Below are positions 8,497-18,566 of a stretch of 64,000 bases of DNA, one piece after another. This stretch comes from Clostridium yunnanense (GTDB lineage Bacteria > Bacillota > Clostridia > Clostridiales > Clostridiaceae): the NCBI RefSeq assembly GCF_016595795.1, contig NZ_JAENHN010000066.1:62001-126000 (forward strand), read 5' to 3'. Within the stretch, counting starts at the first letter, position 1, and each line of letters opens with the position of its first letter. The notes under the pieces were generated by a model. It was given only the letters and a program-made list of their open reading frames with translations. It was not told where the DNA came from and searched no databases. The position numbers were made by a program, and so were the translations under genes.

Positions 8497-8628
8497 TGTA
8501 AAGAAAAGTGTAAAGTTTTTATGGATGTTAAACATAGAAGTTTTTATGGCTTTACAGTAAAAAATAAAATTTATTCGGCTGCCTAACTTTCAGCATATAC
8601 ATTTGAAAAGGGCAGATTGGCAAAAAAA
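8497..8628 (+). repeat. Family C structured element, copy C1 (in pyrB leader)
   Basis: TGTAAAG (8497-8503) starts in the T-run of the attenuator and pairs with CTTTACA (8550-8556). An AAAAAATAAA linker and the core hairpin follow: TGCC (8580-8583) to GGCA (8611-8614), with TTTCA/TGAAA in the upper stem and the CATATACATT-type loop. It ends GATTGGCAAAAAAA. Unlike copies C2-C6 it has no terminator after it and lies upstream of a gene. Confidence 0.65.
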
Positions 8629-8694
8629 TATTAGCGTTCTATATAGTTTTCCTTCTTTAAATTAACACCGAGATGTTAAAAAGGAGAGATGAAT

Positions 8695-9618
8695 ATGTTA
8701 AAAGGCAGAAGTCTAATAGATCCTATGGATTTATCAAAAGAAGAATTAGAAGAAATATTTAAATTAGCAAGTGATATAATGTCATGTCCAGAAGAATTTT
8801 CTAAAGTTTGCGATGGCAAACTACTAGCAACTCTTTTCTATGAACCAAGTACTAGGACAAGATTCAGTTTTGAAGCCGCTATGATGAGACTAGGTGGCAA
8901 AGTAATTGGATTTTCAGAGCCTAATTCAAGTTCTGTCTCTAAAGGTGAATGTCTTGCAGACACAATAAGAACTGTGGGCTGCTATTCAGATATAATTGCA
9001 ATCAGACATCCAAAGGAAGGTTCAGCAAAGGTAGCGTCTATTTACTCCGAAATTCCAGTTATCAACGCTGGAGATGGAGGTCATCAACACCCTACACAAA
9101 CTTTAACTGATTTACTGACTATCAAAGAGCTTAAAGGTACCTTTAACAATATGACCATAGGTATATGCGGTGATTTGAAGTTTGGTAGAACAGTACATTC
9201 CTTACTTAAAGCCATGTCAAGATATGATAATAATAGATATGTATTAATTTCTCCAAGTGAACTAAAAGTCCCTGATTATATAAGAGAAGAAGTTTTAAAA
9301 AAGAACAATATAGAGTTCATGGAAGTGGAAACTTTAGAAAACTCAATAGAATCACTTGATATACTTTACATGACTAGAGTACAAAAAGAAAGATTCTTTA
9401 ACGAAGCAGAATATCTAAGACTTAGAGATAGTTATATCTTAGATAAAGAAAAATTAAAGAAGGCGAAAAAAGATCTTATGATAATGCATCCACTACCTAG
9501 AGTAAATGAGATTGATTATGCTATAGATGAAGATGAAAGAGCCTGTTATTTTAAACAAGCTAAATTCGGAATGTATGCAAGAATGGCACTAATCGCAAAG
9601 CTTTTGGGGGTGAGATAA
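8695..9618 (+). CDS. pyrB: Aspartate carbamoyltransferase catalytic subunit
   Basis: Condenses carbamoyl phosphate and aspartate, the first committed step of UMP synthesis. The carbamoyl-phosphate motif [12 protein letters not shown] lies near residue 47, [11 protein letters not shown] near 130 and [11 protein letters not shown] near 260. The ATG at 8695 lies eight bases after AAGGAG; the ATG at 8689 is only two bases away and is rejected. About 307 residues is normal. Its stop overlaps the pyrI start (TAATG), matching the stoichiometric PyrB-PyrI holoenzyme. Confidence 0.97.
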   Translation: MLKGRSLIDPMDLSKEELEEIFKLASDIMSCPEEFSKVCDGKLLATLFYEPSTRTRFSFEAAMMRLGGKVIGFSEPNSSSVSKGECLADTIRTVGCYSDIIAIRHPKEGSAKVASIYSEIPVINAGDGGHQHPTQTLTDLLTIKELKGTFNNMTIGICGDLKFGRTVHSLLKAMSRYDNNRYVLISPSELKVPDYIREEVLKKNNIEFMEVETLENSIESLDILYMTRVQKERFFNEAEYLRLRDSYILDKEKLKKAKKDLMIMHPLPRVNEIDYAIDEDERACYFKQAKFGMYARMALIAKLLGVR

Positions 9619-10058
9619 TGCTTCAAGTTACAAGCATAAAAAAAGGTATCGTTATAGATCACATCACAGCTGGAATGGGAAACAGCATATATAAGTATCT
9701 AAACTTAGATAGTGCGGATTACTCTGTAGCACTCATAAAAAACGTAGAGAGTAAGAAGTTAGGAAAAAAAGATATTATAAAGATTGATAATGTAATTGAT
9801 ATCGATTATGAGATATTAGGACTTATATCACCTTCAATCTCAATAAACATTGTTGAAGGCGAGAATATAGTTAAAAAGCTTAAACCAAAACTTCCAAGTG
9901 TAGTTGAAAACTTAATAAAGTGTAAGAATCCAAGATGTATTACTACAGTAGAGGACTATATTCCTCAAAGGTTTGTACTTACAAACTTAGAAAAAGGAAC
10001 TTATCGATGCAGTTATTGCGATGAAGAACATAAACTTACGATGAGACTGGAGGAATAG
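9618..10058 (+). CDS. pyrI: Aspartate carbamoyltransferase regulatory subunit
   Basis: Allosteric, nucleotide-binding partner of PyrB. It has an N-terminal allosteric domain and a C-terminal zinc domain with four cysteines in CKNPRC and CSYC near residues 103-135. Length 146 is typical. Translation is coupled to pyrB by overlapping stop and start. Its presence implies end-product feedback on the enzyme as well as PyrR attenuation of the operon. Confidence 0.96.
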   Translation: MLQVTSIKKGIVIDHITAGMGNSIYKYLNLDSADYSVALIKNVESKKLGKKDIIKIDNVIDIDYEILGLISPSISINIVEGENIVKKLKPKLPSVVENLIKCKNPRCITTVEDYIPQRFVLTNLEKGTYRCSYCDEEHKLTMRLEE

Positions 10059-10061
10059 ATT

Positions 10062-11273
10062 ATGGACTTACTGATAAAGAACGCCAACATTATAGATGCT
10101 AGTCATAGCTTTTATGGTGATATATATATAAAAAGTGGAAAGATTGAAGAAATAGCTAGTAATATAAGCGATAAAAACTGTGAGCTTGTAGATGCTGAAG
10201 GACTTACTGTTATGCCTGCTTTTGTTGATATGCATGCTCATTTTAGAGAACCAGGCTTCACTTATAAGGAAGATTTATACACTGGTTCAAAAACAGCAGC
10301 TAAAGGTGGATATACCACAGTTAATCTAATGGCAAATACAAACCCTATTTGCAGCTCAAAGGAAGTTCTAGATTATGTTTATAAGAAGAACGAAGAGGCT
10401 GACTTAATAGATGTACATCAATGTGTATCTATAACAAAGAATTTTGATGGACAGACAATAACCCATTTAGAAGAATTTTCTGATGAAGTAAAGGCAATAT
10501 CTGATGACGGAAAGGGAGTTTCAGATTCCAAAGTCATGATGGAAGCTATGAAGAAAGCTAAGGAGATGGATTGGTTAGTAATATCTCATGCTGAAAGTCA
10601 TGAATTTTCCGATATAGATATGCGACTTGCAGAAAATATGATGACTTGGAGAGATGTTAGTCTTGCAAAGTATACTGGTGCGAGGCTTCATATGGCCCAT
10701 GTAAGTACAAAAGAGGCTATGAAATATGTAATAGACGGAAAATGCGAAGGGGTAGATGTAACATGTGAAGTAACTCCACACCATATAGCATTAAGTGATG
10801 AGGTTTCAAATTACAGAGTTAATCCTCCAATAAGACCTATCGAAGACGTGAATTTTCTAGTTAAGGCTATCGAACATGGAGATGTAGATGTAATAGGTAC
10901 TGATCATGCGCCGCATTCATATGAGGATAAAGAAAAAGGTGCACCTGGACTTATAGGACTTGAGACAGCATTTCCAATATGTTATACCAAGCTTGTAAAG
11001 GAAAAATATATAAATTTAAATAGGCTTAGTGAGATGATGAGCTCAAGGCCAGCTGAACTTTTGAAATTAAATAAAGGTAAGATTTGTCCTGGGTATGAAG
11101 GGGATTTAGTGATACTTAATCTAGAGAAAAAGTTCAAAGTTAAAGAAGAAGATATACTTTCAAAAAGTAAAAACACTCCATTTTTAGGATGGGAGTTTTA
11201 TGGAGTAATCGAAAAGACAATAAAAGCTGGGAAGATAATTTTTGATAGGCAGGGGGAAGCGTTAAATGAGTAA
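10062..11273 (+). CDS. pyrC: Dihydroorotase
   Basis: Zinc amidohydrolase that cyclises carbamoyl aspartate to dihydroorotate. Metal ligands are seen in [10 protein letters not shown] near residue 57 and in [18 protein letters not shown] near 275, with NLMANTNP as the substrate motif. The 403-residue class I form is typical of Firmicutes. It starts three bases after pyrI and overlaps pyrF by eight bases. Confidence 0.96.
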   Translation: MDLLIKNANIIDASHSFYGDIYIKSGKIEEIASNISDKNCELVDAEGLTVMPAFVDMHAHFREPGFTYKEDLYTGSKTAAKGGYTTVNLMANTNPICSSKEVLDYVYKKNEEADLIDVHQCVSITKNFDGQTITHLEEFSDEVKAISDDGKGVSDSKVMMEAMKKAKEMDWLVISHAESHEFSDIDMRLAENMMTWRDVSLAKYTGARLHMAHVSTKEAMKYVIDGKCEGVDVTCEVTPHHIALSDEVSNYRVNPPIRPIEDVNFLVKAIEHGDVDVIGTDHAPHSYEDKEKGAPGLIGLETAFPICYTKLVKEKYINLNRLSEMMSSRPAELLKLNKGKICPGYEGDLVILNLEKKFKVKEEDILSKSKNTPFLGWEFYGVIEKTIKAGKIIFDRQGEALNE

Positions 11274-12165
11274 TCAAATAGTTGATAAATTATATGAAAA
11301 GGTAGAAAAAAACGGGGTAGTATGTGTTGGGTTAGACACTGATATAAGCTACATCCCAAAACAATTGCTAAGTAAATTTGCAAATATTGAGGATGCTATC
11401 TTTGAATATAATAGGAGAATAATTGATGCAACCTTTGATGTAGCAGCCTGTTTTAAGCTACAAATTGCCTATTATGAAGCTCTAGGAATACCAGGACTTG
11501 TGGCATATAGTAAAACACTGAAATATCTTAGAGAGAAAGAGTTAATTACAATCGCAGATATAAAAAGAGGAGACATAGCAGCAACTGCAAAGATGTATGC
11601 AAAGGCACATTTTACAGGAGAATTTGAGAGTGATTTCATAACCTTAAATCCATATATGGGGATGGATAGTATAGAACCATACTTACCATATCTAGAAAAG
11701 CATAATAAGGGAATCTTTACACTGGTTAAAACCTCAAACAGTGGCTCAGGTGATATACAAGACTGCACAATAGAAGGTAAAAATGAAGTTTACGAACATG
11801 TAGGCAGTATGATAGAAACCTTAGGAAAAGATTATATAGGGGATAGTGGATACAGTTCTCTTGGAGTTGTAGTTGGATGTACACATAGAGAGCAAGCAAA
11901 AAAGCTTAGAAAAAGTCTTGCAGCATCATACTTCTTAATACCTGGATATGGTGCTCAAGGTGGAAGTGCAGAAGATGTTGCTCTTTCACTAAAAAGTGGT
12001 AATGGTGGTGTGGTAAATTCCTCAAGAAAGATATTACTTGCATATAAAGAAGAAGAAAATTTCGTAAACTTTGAAGACAGTGCAAGAAAAGAAACAATAA
12101 GGATGAGAGACGATATAAAGAGAGCAGTTCTTGATCTGGAGGGCAAAAATGAAGGCAAACTATAA
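11266..12165 (+). CDS. pyrF: Orotidine-5'-phosphate decarboxylase (type 2)
   Basis: Converts OMP to UMP, the last pathway step. The catalytic motif [12 protein letters not shown] (Lys-Asp-Asp network) lies near residue 97. At 299 residues, with [11 protein letters not shown] and IPGYGAQGG, it belongs to the longer type 2 subfamily rather than the 230-residue form of Bacillus. The start lies inside pyrC, and its 3' end overlaps the pyrK start by 17 bases. Confidence 0.95.
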   Translation: MSNQIVDKLYEKVEKNGVVCVGLDTDISYIPKQLLSKFANIEDAIFEYNRRIIDATFDVAACFKLQIAYYEALGIPGLVAYSKTLKYLREKELITIADIKRGDIAATAKMYAKAHFTGEFESDFITLNPYMGMDSIEPYLPYLEKHNKGIFTLVKTSNSGSGDIQDCTIEGKNEVYEHVGSMIETLGKDYIGDSGYSSLGVVVGCTHREQAKKLRKSLAASYFLIPGYGAQGGSAEDVALSLKSGNGGVVNSSRKILLAYKEEENFVNFEDSARKETIRMRDDIKRAVLDLEGKNEGKL

Positions 12166-12889
12166 AAAAGTTAAGATAATAGATAATGTAAACTTAGTAA
12201 GTAACATTTATAAGATCTCCTTAGCTTGTGATGATTATATTGTATCTGGTCAATTTTATATGCTTAAGCCTAAAAGAGCGCTTCTAGGTAGGCCAATATC
12301 AATCTGTGAGAAAAGAGATGGAGTTATATCATTTTTGTATGCTGTAGTAGGAAAAGGTACTGAAGAATTCAAAGAACTAAAAAAAGATGAATTCATAGAA
12401 GTAATTGGCCCCTTAGGAAATGGATTTGATGAAAATAAGCAGTTTGGTAGAGTTGCATTAGTTGCTGGAGGAATAGGCATAGCTCCAATGCTTCAGTTGT
12501 CTAAGACAATAAAAGATAATGGTGTTTCAGAAAATATAGACTTATATGCTGGCTTTAGGGATGATATTTACTTAATTGAAGAGTTAAAAGATTATGTAAA
12601 TGAAGTATTCTTAGCTACTGACAAAGGAACTTATGGACATAAAGGTTTTGTAACTGAGATTATAGATTACTCAAAGTACGATACAGTATTATGCTGTGGA
12701 CCAGAGGTAATGATGAAGAAGGTAATTGATGGAGCAAAAGCAAATAATGTAGATATATATGCATCTATGGAAAAACATATGGCTTGTGGTGTGGGAGCAT
12801 GTCTTGTATGTACTTGTAAAACAAAAGAAGGCAATAAAAGAACTTGCAAAGATGGCCCTGTATTTAATGGTCATGATCTAGAACTTTAG
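12149..12889 (+). CDS. pyrK: Dihydroorotate dehydrogenase B electron-transfer subunit
   Basis: FAD and [2Fe-2S] subunit that carries electrons from dihydroorotate to NAD+. It has a ferredoxin-reductase-like FAD/NAD domain with GGIGIAPML near residue 110 and a C-terminal cluster of cysteines (CGVGACLVCTC...C) near 210-230. The ATG at 12149 follows GGAGGG at 12138-12143; an upstream TTG at 12131 is rejected. It pairs with pyrD directly downstream to form the NAD-dependent heterotetramer. Confidence 0.95.
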   Translation: MKANYKKVKIIDNVNLVSNIYKISLACDDYIVSGQFYMLKPKRALLGRPISICEKRDGVISFLYAVVGKGTEEFKELKKDEFIEVIGPLGNGFDENKQFGRVALVAGGIGIAPMLQLSKTIKDNGVSENIDLYAGFRDDIYLIEELKDYVNEVFLATDKGTYGHKGFVTEIIDYSKYDTVLCCGPEVMMKKVIDGAKANNVDIYASMEKHMACGVGACLVCTCKTKEGNKRTCKDGPVFNGHDLEL

Positions 12890-12901
12890 GGGGATGAAGC
12901 T

Positions 12902-13798
12902 ATGCTAAAAGTAAATATAAATGGGATAGACTTTAAAAATCCAATTATTGCTGCTTCAGGAACGTATGGTTTTGGAGAAGAATATGGAGATTTCTATGAT
13001 GTAGGAATTTTAGGTGGCATAAGTTCAAAAGGTCTAACCTTAAATAGCAGACAAGGTAATGATGGAATAAGAGTATTTGAAACAGAAGCAGGTATGATGA
13101 ATAGTGTGGGACTACAAAATCCAGGAGTTGACTCGTTTATAACTGAAGTTTTACCTAAGATGAGACTTTTAAATACAAATATAATAGCTAATCTTGGCGG
13201 AAGTACTGTTGAAGATTATGAAAAAGGTGCTGAAAAACTAGATAGAACGGATATAGATATGATTGAGCTAAATATATCATGTCCAAACGTTAAATCTGGA
13301 GGTATGGCTTTTGGTATTAAAGCAGATGTGGCATACGAGGTTGTATCTAGAGTAAGAAAGGTCACAAAGAAGCCGCTGATGGTGAAGCTATCACCAAATG
13401 CTCAAGATATTGTTGAAATGGCCTTAAGTTGTGAAAGAGCAGGAGCTGATTCACTATCGTTAATAAATACTGTAAAGGGAATGGCAATTGACATAAAGAA
13501 AAGAAAACCTGTGTTTAATAATACTTTTGCAGGACTTTCCGGCCCAGCAATAAAACCTATTGCATTAAGAATGGTGTATGAAGTATCAAAAGCTGTAGAT
13601 ATACCTGTAGTAGGACTTGGTGGAATCATGAATGACAACGATGCTATAGAATTCTTGATGGCAGGAGCAAAGGCGGTTCAAATCGGAACTGTAAACTTTG
13701 CAAATCCAACAGCAGCACCAGAAATAATTGAAGGAATCGAGAACTTCCTAAAGGATCAGGGAATTAAAGATATCAATGAGATAATAGGAATCATCTAA
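12902..13798 (+). CDS. pyrD: Dihydroorotate dehydrogenase B catalytic subunit
   Basis: FMN TIM-barrel enzyme that oxidises dihydroorotate to orotate. The catalytic cysteine lies in [11 protein letters not shown] near residue 130, which marks class 1B. The FMN phosphate site is [19 protein letters not shown] near 240. Length 298 is typical. The AGGGGGATG site upstream is good. It needs the adjacent PyrK for NAD+ use. Confidence 0.96.
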   Translation: MLKVNINGIDFKNPIIAASGTYGFGEEYGDFYDVGILGGISSKGLTLNSRQGNDGIRVFETEAGMMNSVGLQNPGVDSFITEVLPKMRLLNTNIIANLGGSTVEDYEKGAEKLDRTDIDMIELNISCPNVKSGGMAFGIKADVAYEVVSRVRKVTKKPLMVKLSPNAQDIVEMALSCERAGADSLSLINTVKGMAIDIKKRKPVFNNTFAGLSGPAIKPIALRMVYEVSKAVDIPVVGLGGIMNDNDAIEFLMAGAKAVQIGTVNFANPTAAPEIIEGIENFLKDQGIKDINEIIGII

Positions 13799-13889
13799 GA
13801 TTTACGGTGCGTTGAAATTAATTGGTTATTCATCCGATGTTTAAATGAGCTTACGCAAAGAATTTTTAATTAAAAGGAGATAAGAAATT

Positions 13890-14450
13890 ATGGTTTTAGA
13901 AATATTAAAAGAAGTTGAAGCACTACTAGAAGGACATTTTTTACTATCCTCAGGAAAACATTCTAATAGATATTGTCAATGTGCGAAGTTGTTACAACAT
14001 CCTGATAAAGCAGAGAAAGTATTAAGTGTTGTTGCAGATAAGCTTTCAAATATTGATTTTGACTTAGTTGTAGGACCTGCTATGGGAGGAGTTATAGTAG
14101 CCTATGAATTAGGAAGACAAATGAAGAAACCAGCAATTTTCACAGAAAGAGAAAACGGGGAAATGACCCTAAGAAGAGGGTTTTCTATAAAGCCTGGACA
14201 AAAAGTTGTTATAACAGAAGATGTAGTTACAACCGGTAAATCCTTTAAGGAAGCTGCAAAAGTTATAGAAAGTTTAGGAGGAGAAGTAGTAGCGGTAGTA
14301 TGTATAGTTGATAGAACAACTTCGAAAGTTACTGACTATCCTATGTACAGTGCCATAAAGCTAGAGATTGAATCTTACGAAAAAGATGAGTGTCCTATGT
14401 GTAAGGAAAACATACCATATATTAAGCCTGGAAGCAGAAATATAAAGTAA
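13890..14450 (+). CDS. pyrE: Orotate phosphoribosyltransferase
   Basis: Joins orotate to PRPP, giving OMP for PyrF. The PRPP motif [14 protein letters not shown] lies near residue 107. It has a longer C-terminal tail with CPMC, as in several clostridial and archaeal-type PyrE proteins, and a length of 186. A 91-base gap after pyrD carries no terminator, so it remains part of the operon. AAAGGAG precedes the ATG. Confidence 0.95.
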   Translation: MVLEILKEVEALLEGHFLLSSGKHSNRYCQCAKLLQHPDKAEKVLSVVADKLSNIDFDLVVGPAMGGVIVAYELGRQMKKPAIFTERENGEMTLRRGFSIKPGQKVVITEDVVTTGKSFKEAAKVIESLGGEVVAVVCIVDRTTSKVTDYPMYSAIKLEIESYEKDECPMCKENIPYIKPGSRNIK

Positions 14451-14470
14451 TTATGAAGTTAGTTCCAATT

Positions 14471-14510
14471 GAGGGTATGATTTTTAAAAGAAAATGTATC
14501 CTCTTTCTCT
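14471..14510 (+). terminator. Terminator of the pyr operon
   Basis: GAGGGTA (14471-14477) pairs with TATCCTC (14497-14503), and TTTT/AAAA extends the stem inside. A T/C-rich tract follows. Confidence 0.6.
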
Positions 14511-14783
14511 TGCAATATTTGATTTAATAATTTATTATTTAGATATAAATACGAATCTTATTGTAAAAATGGTTAAAAATGTTTGTGTTAAAAATTAACT
14601 TTTGAGGATAAGCTTAATTTATTATAAAGGATATCGTTAAAAAATAAACAAAGTATTAAGGCATATACGATCTGTTTAATATAAAATATGAGATATAATT
14701 TTCAAATTATCATGTATATAACTTAAAAATAAATAAAATAATAAAAAAGGTAAATGAAAATGCATTTCAAGTGAAATAAGGTC
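14511..14783. other. AT-rich gap upstream of pflB, nothing recognised
   Basis: About 270 bases without a convincing ORF. A GTTAA-AAA-TTAAC palindrome near 14588-14600 resembles a Rex half-site pair but has a three-base rather than four-base spacer. Confidence 0.4.
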
Positions 14784-14812
14784 TTAACAAATGTATACTA
14801 ATATGGTATAAT
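14784..14812 (+). promoter_or_regulatory. Promoter of pflB
   Basis: TTAACA (14784-14789), a 17-base spacer and a perfect TATAAT (14807-14812), about 80 bases before the pflB start. Confidence 0.75.
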
Positions 14813-14894
14813 ATTTTTAGAACATCAGATATACATATTATGATAACAATAGAACTTTTAGTGTAGCAATAAAGCTACAGCAAGGAGGATTTTC

Positions 14895-17120
14895 ATGTAT
14901 AAACAATGGGATGGTTTTAAATCAGGTACATGGCAAGAAAAAATTGACGTAAGAAACTTTATTCAAAAGAATTATACAGTATACGAAGGAGATAAAAACT
15001 TTTTAGCTGCTCCAACAGATAAAACAAAAAAGGTTTGGGAAATATCAAGTAATCTTATAGTTGAAGAAATTAAAAAAGGTATTATAGATGTAGCAACTGA
15101 TAGAGTTTCAGGTATAGATAACTATGAACCAGGATACATTGATAAGGATAATGAAGTAATAGTTGGATTACAAACAGATGCACCACTTAAGAGAATAGTT
15201 AATCCATTTGGCGGATTTAGAATGGTAGAACAATCTTTAGAGGCTTATGGATATGAGTTAGACAAAGATATAACTGAAAATTTTCCTAAGTATAGAAAAA
15301 CTCACAATCAAGGTGTTTTCGATGCATATAGTGATGAAACAAGAGCAGCTAGATCAGCAGGTCTTTTAACTGGACTTCCTGATGCATACGGAAGAGGTAG
15401 AATAATTGGTGACTACAGAAGAGTAGCACTTTACGGTATTGATTACCTAATAGAAGAAAAGAAAAATGATTTAAAAGAGCTAAAAGGTGACTTCTTAGAT
15501 GAGTTAATAAGAAAAAGAGAAGAAGTTTCAGAACAAATAAGAGCTCTTAAGGACATTAAGTCAATGGCAGCTAGATATGGTGTTGATTTATCAGTACCAG
15601 CTTCAAATGCAAAAGAAGCAGTTCAAGCAGTTTATTTAGCTTACTTAGCAGCAATTAAAGAAAACAATGGAGCTGCTATGTCACTTGGAAGAACTAGTAC
15701 ATTCTTAGATATCTATATAGAAAGAGATTTAAGAAATGGTGTAATAACTGAAGCTGAAGCTCAAGAGATTATAGACCAATTTATAATCAAACTAAGACTC
15801 GTAAGACATTTGAGAACTCCAGAGTATAATGAATTATTTGCAGGAGATCCAACTTGGGTTACTGAATCAATCGGTGGTGTTGGGGTTAATGGTAAGCCAT
15901 TAGTTACGAAGAACTCCTTTAGATATCTTCATACTTTAACTAACCTTGGAACTTCACCAGAACCAAACTTAACTATACTTTGGTCAGAAAAGCTTCCTGA
16001 AAACTTTAAGAAGTATTGTGCTGAAATGTCTATACTTACAGATTCAATTCAATATGAAAATGATGATGTAATGAGACCTATATATGGAGATGATTATGCA
16101 ATTGCTTGCTGTGTATCCGCTATGAAGGTTGGAAAGCAAATGCAGTTCTTTGGAGCTAGATGTAACTTAGCTAAGGCACTTCTATATGCAATAAATGGTG
16201 GTGTTGATGAAAAGAAGGGAACTGTAGTTATAAAGGGACTTAAACCAATAACTGATGAAGTTCTTGATTTCGAAACAGTTAAAGAAAATTATAACAAGGT
16301 ATTAGAATATGTTGCTAAGCTTTATGTTGATACAATGAATGTAATTCACTACATGCATGATAAGTATGCTTATGAAGCAGGACAAATGGCTTTACATGAT
16401 ACTGAAGTGGGAAGACTTATGGCATTTGGTATAGCTGGTCTATCAGTTGCTGTAGACTCATTAAGTGCTGTTAAATACGCTAAGGTTAAGCCTATAAGAG
16501 AAAATGGAATAGCTAAAGATTTTGAAATAGAAGGAGACTTCCCTAAATACGGTAACGATGATGATACTGTAGATGATTTAGCTGTTCAATTAGTAGAAAA
16601 GTTCTCAACTGAACTTAAGAAACATCCGTTATATAGAGATGCTAAACATACATTATCTGTACTTACTATAACTTCGAATGTAGTTTATGGTAAGAAGACA
16701 GGAGCTACACCAGATGGAAGAAAAGCAGGCGAAGCTTTTGCACCTGGAGCAAACCCAATGCATGGTAGAGATGCAAATGGAGCATTAGCATCATTGAACT
16801 CAGTAGCTAAGATACCATATACTCCATATTGTGAAGATGGTGTATCAAATACTTTCTCAATAGTGCCTGATGCATTAGGTAAAGAAGAAGATCTAAGAAT
16901 AGAAAATCTTGTATCAGTTATGGATGGATACTTCTCACAAGGAGCTCATCATTTAAATGTTAATGTATTTAATAGAGAAACTCTTGTAGATGCTATGGAT
17001 CATCCAGAAAAGTACCCAACTCTAACAATTAGAGTATCTGGATATGCAGTTAACTTTAACAGATTAACAAGAAACCAACAATTAGAAGTCATAAGCAGAA
17101 CATTCCACGAAAGTCTATAA
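14895..17120 (+). CDS. pflB: Formate C-acetyltransferase (pyruvate formate-lyase)
   Basis: Glycyl-radical enzyme that splits pyruvate with CoA into acetyl-CoA and formate. The catalytic Cys405-Cys406 pair lies in [14 protein letters not shown], and the radical Gly716 in RVSGYAVNF near the C-terminus. Length 741 matches classical PFL and is shorter than choline or glycerol lyases. AAGGAGG precedes the ATG. The activase gene follows, and a strong vegetative promoter lies upstream. It needs strict anaerobiosis and supplies formate for one-carbon units as well as fermentation. Confidence 0.97.
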   Translation: MYKQWDGFKSGTWQEKIDVRNFIQKNYTVYEGDKNFLAAPTDKTKKVWEISSNLIVEEIKKGIIDVATDRVSGIDNYEPGYIDKDNEVIVGLQTDAPLKRIVNPFGGFRMVEQSLEAYGYELDKDITENFPKYRKTHNQGVFDAYSDETRAARSAGLLTGLPDAYGRGRIIGDYRRVALYGIDYLIEEKKNDLKELKGDFLDELIRKREEVSEQIRALKDIKSMAARYGVDLSVPASNAKEAVQAVYLAYLAAIKENNGAAMSLGRTSTFLDIYIERDLRNGVITEAEAQEIIDQFIIKLRLVRHLRTPEYNELFAGDPTWVTESIGGVGVNGKPLVTKNSFRYLHTLTNLGTSPEPNLTILWSEKLPENFKKYCAEMSILTDSIQYENDDVMRPIYGDDYAIACCVSAMKVGKQMQFFGARCNLAKALLYAINGGVDEKKGTVVIKGLKPITDEVLDFETVKENYNKVLEYVAKLYVDTMNVIHYMHDKYAYEAGQMALHDTEVGRLMAFGIAGLSVAVDSLSAVKYAKVKPIRENGIAKDFEIEGDFPKYGNDDDTVDDLAVQLVEKFSTELKKHPLYRDAKHTLSVLTITSNVVYGKKTGATPDGRKAGEAFAPGANPMHGRDANGALASLNSVAKIPYTPYCEDGVSNTFSIVPDALGKEEDLRIENLVSVMDGYFSQGAHHLNVNVFNRETLVDAMDHPEKYPTLTIRVSGYAVNFNRLTRNQQLEVISRTFHESL

Positions 17121-17127
17121 TATAATT

Positions 17128-17156
17128 AAAGGAAGCTCAGTAGAGCTTCCTTTATT
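17128..17156 (+). terminator. Terminator after pflB
   Basis: AAGGAAGCTC-AGTA-GAGCTTCCTT followed by TATT. A weak T-run may allow read-through into pflA. Confidence 0.75.
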
Positions 17157-17261
17157 AAAAATAATTGATAGTTTTTTAACAAGTCATTTCATGTAGGGGA
17201 TTAAATCTTAAGCGTTTTTAGATAAATCCCCAATTGTATCATGAAAGAGAGGAGAATGAGT

Positions 17262-17996
17262 ATGATAAAAGGAACAATTCATTCAATAGAATCAATGGGG
17301 CTTGTAGATGGACCAGGAATAAGAGTAGTAGTCTTTTTTCAGGGGTGTAAACTAAGATGTGCTTATTGCCATAATCCAGATACCTGGGCTGAAAAAGGAA
17401 GCGGAACTGAAATAAGTGCTGAAGAATTGATTAAAAAAGTAATGAGATTTAAGCCGTATTTTTCAAAGTCAGGAGGCGGAGTTACTTTTTCAGGCGGGGA
17501 GCCATTACTACAGCCAGAATTTTTAATAGAATGTTTAAGGCTATGTAAGGAAAACGGAATACATACAGCATTGGATACGGCTGGATATGGACTGGGAAGT
17601 TATGAAGAAATATTAAACTATGTTGATTTAATATTATTTGATGTGAAACATATTAAAAAAGAAAAATATAAGGAATTAACGTTATCTAACATAGATGAAT
17701 CGTTAAAGTTTTTGGAAGTAGCACAAAGATTAGAAAAGAAAATGTGGATACGACATGTTGTAGTACCAGGTATAACTGATAGTGAAGAACATCTAGAAGA
17801 GCTTTCTAAATATATAATGAGTATTAAAAATGTAGAAAAGGTGGAATTACTTCCGTATCATGTATTAGGCGTAAATAAGTATGAAATAATGAATATTAAT
17901 TATAGACTTAAGGATGTAAAACCTATGAATAAGGAATATACAAAAAAGTGGCAAGACAAGATAAATGAAGCAATAAAAAATCGTCAAGGGAACTAA
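17262..17996 (+). CDS. pflA: Pyruvate formate-lyase activating enzyme (radical SAM)
   Basis: Generates the glycyl radical on PflB using S-adenosylmethionine and a [4Fe-4S] cluster. The CX3CX2C cluster motif is CKLRCAYCHNPDTW near residue 30, preceded by the activase signature VDGPGIRVVVFFQGC. GGEPLLQPEF is the SAM-binding GGE. The ATG at 17262 lies seven bases after GAGGAG; the upstream ATGs at 17241 and 17256 are too early. About 244 residues is typical. It lies 140 bases after pflB. Confidence 0.95.
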   Translation: MIKGTIHSIESMGLVDGPGIRVVVFFQGCKLRCAYCHNPDTWAEKGSGTEISAEELIKKVMRFKPYFSKSGGGVTFSGGEPLLQPEFLIECLRLCKENGIHTALDTAGYGLGSYEEILNYVDLILFDVKHIKKEKYKELTLSNIDESLKFLEVAQRLEKKMWIRHVVVPGITDSEEHLEELSKYIMSIKNVEKVELLPYHVLGVNKYEIMNINYRLKDVKPMNKEYTKKWQDKINEAIKNRQGN

Positions 17997-18013
17997 ACCT
18001 TGGCGTTTTTTTA
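17982..18013 (+). terminator. Terminator after pflA
   Basis: CGTCAAGG (17982-17989) pairs with CCTTGGCG (17998-18005), followed by seven T. The stem overlaps the pflA stop codon. Confidence 0.8.
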
Positions 18014-18051
18014 TTGGCTAAGTTTATGTATTGAAATTAAATAGAGCTTTT

Positions 18052-18235
18052 TACTGTAAAAGAAAATATAAAATTTTATTTAGATTAAACCTCGATATTC
18101 AATACTTTCAGAAGCTTTTTATGGCAGTACAGTAAAAAAATAAAACTCATACGCCTACCAAATTTTCCTCATATTCATTCAGAAAGGCATATGCGCAAAA
18201 AATCACTGAAGAAAGTCTCTTCAGTGATTTTTTCT
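18052..18235 (+). repeat. Family C structured element, copy C2
   Basis: Arms TACTGTA (18052-18058) and TACAGTA (18128-18134) are perfect complements. An A-rich linker follows, then the core CGCCTACC...AGAAAGGCATATGCGC, then the terminator hairpin TCACTGAAGA/TCTTCAGTGA with a T-run. It lies between the convergent pflA and rubredoxin genes. Confidence 0.7.
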
Positions 18236-18245
18236 TTAGTAATTA

Positions 18246-18407
18246 TTATTCAACTACTGAAAATTGATCCTTGCCAACTCCGCATAGAGGACATAACCAA
18301 TCTTCTGGAATATCTTCAAAAGAAGTTCCAGGAGCTACTCCATTGTCCTCATCACCTATAGCTGGATCGTAAACATAACCACATACATCACAAACATAAC
18401 TTTTCAT
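18246..18407 (-). CDS. Rubredoxin
   Basis: Small one-iron electron carrier of 53 residues. The two iron-binding knuckles CDVCGY (Cys6, Cys9) and CPLCGV (Cys39, Cys42) are intact, with the typical YVYDPAIGD...[11 protein letters not shown] core between them. A TTACCTCC complement (GGAGGTAA) lies just upstream of the start on the minus strand. In clostridia such proteins feed oxygen- and peroxide-reducing enzymes or other redox partners; no partner is adjacent. Its 3' end faces the C2 element. Confidence 0.97.
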   Translation of the reverse strand: MKSYVCDVCGYVYDPAIGDEDNGVAPGTSFEDIPEDWLCPLCGVGKDQFSVVE

Positions 18408-18566
18408 CTTAAATTACCTCCTAAATTTATATAAAGTGTTATTAACAAATAATAATTATTAATTAATTCAATATTATTATATCATATGAAAACAATAAAT
18501 CAAGTATATTTTTTCATAATTAGCAGAATTTATACTATAATAATAGTAATAGAGGGAGGTTTAGCA

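Noticed and set aside
14588-14600. GTTAA-AAA-TTAAC palindrome upstream of pflB as a Rex operator
   Set aside because: The spacer is three instead of four bases, the outer positions do not match TTG/CAA, and it lies about 190 bases before the promoter.
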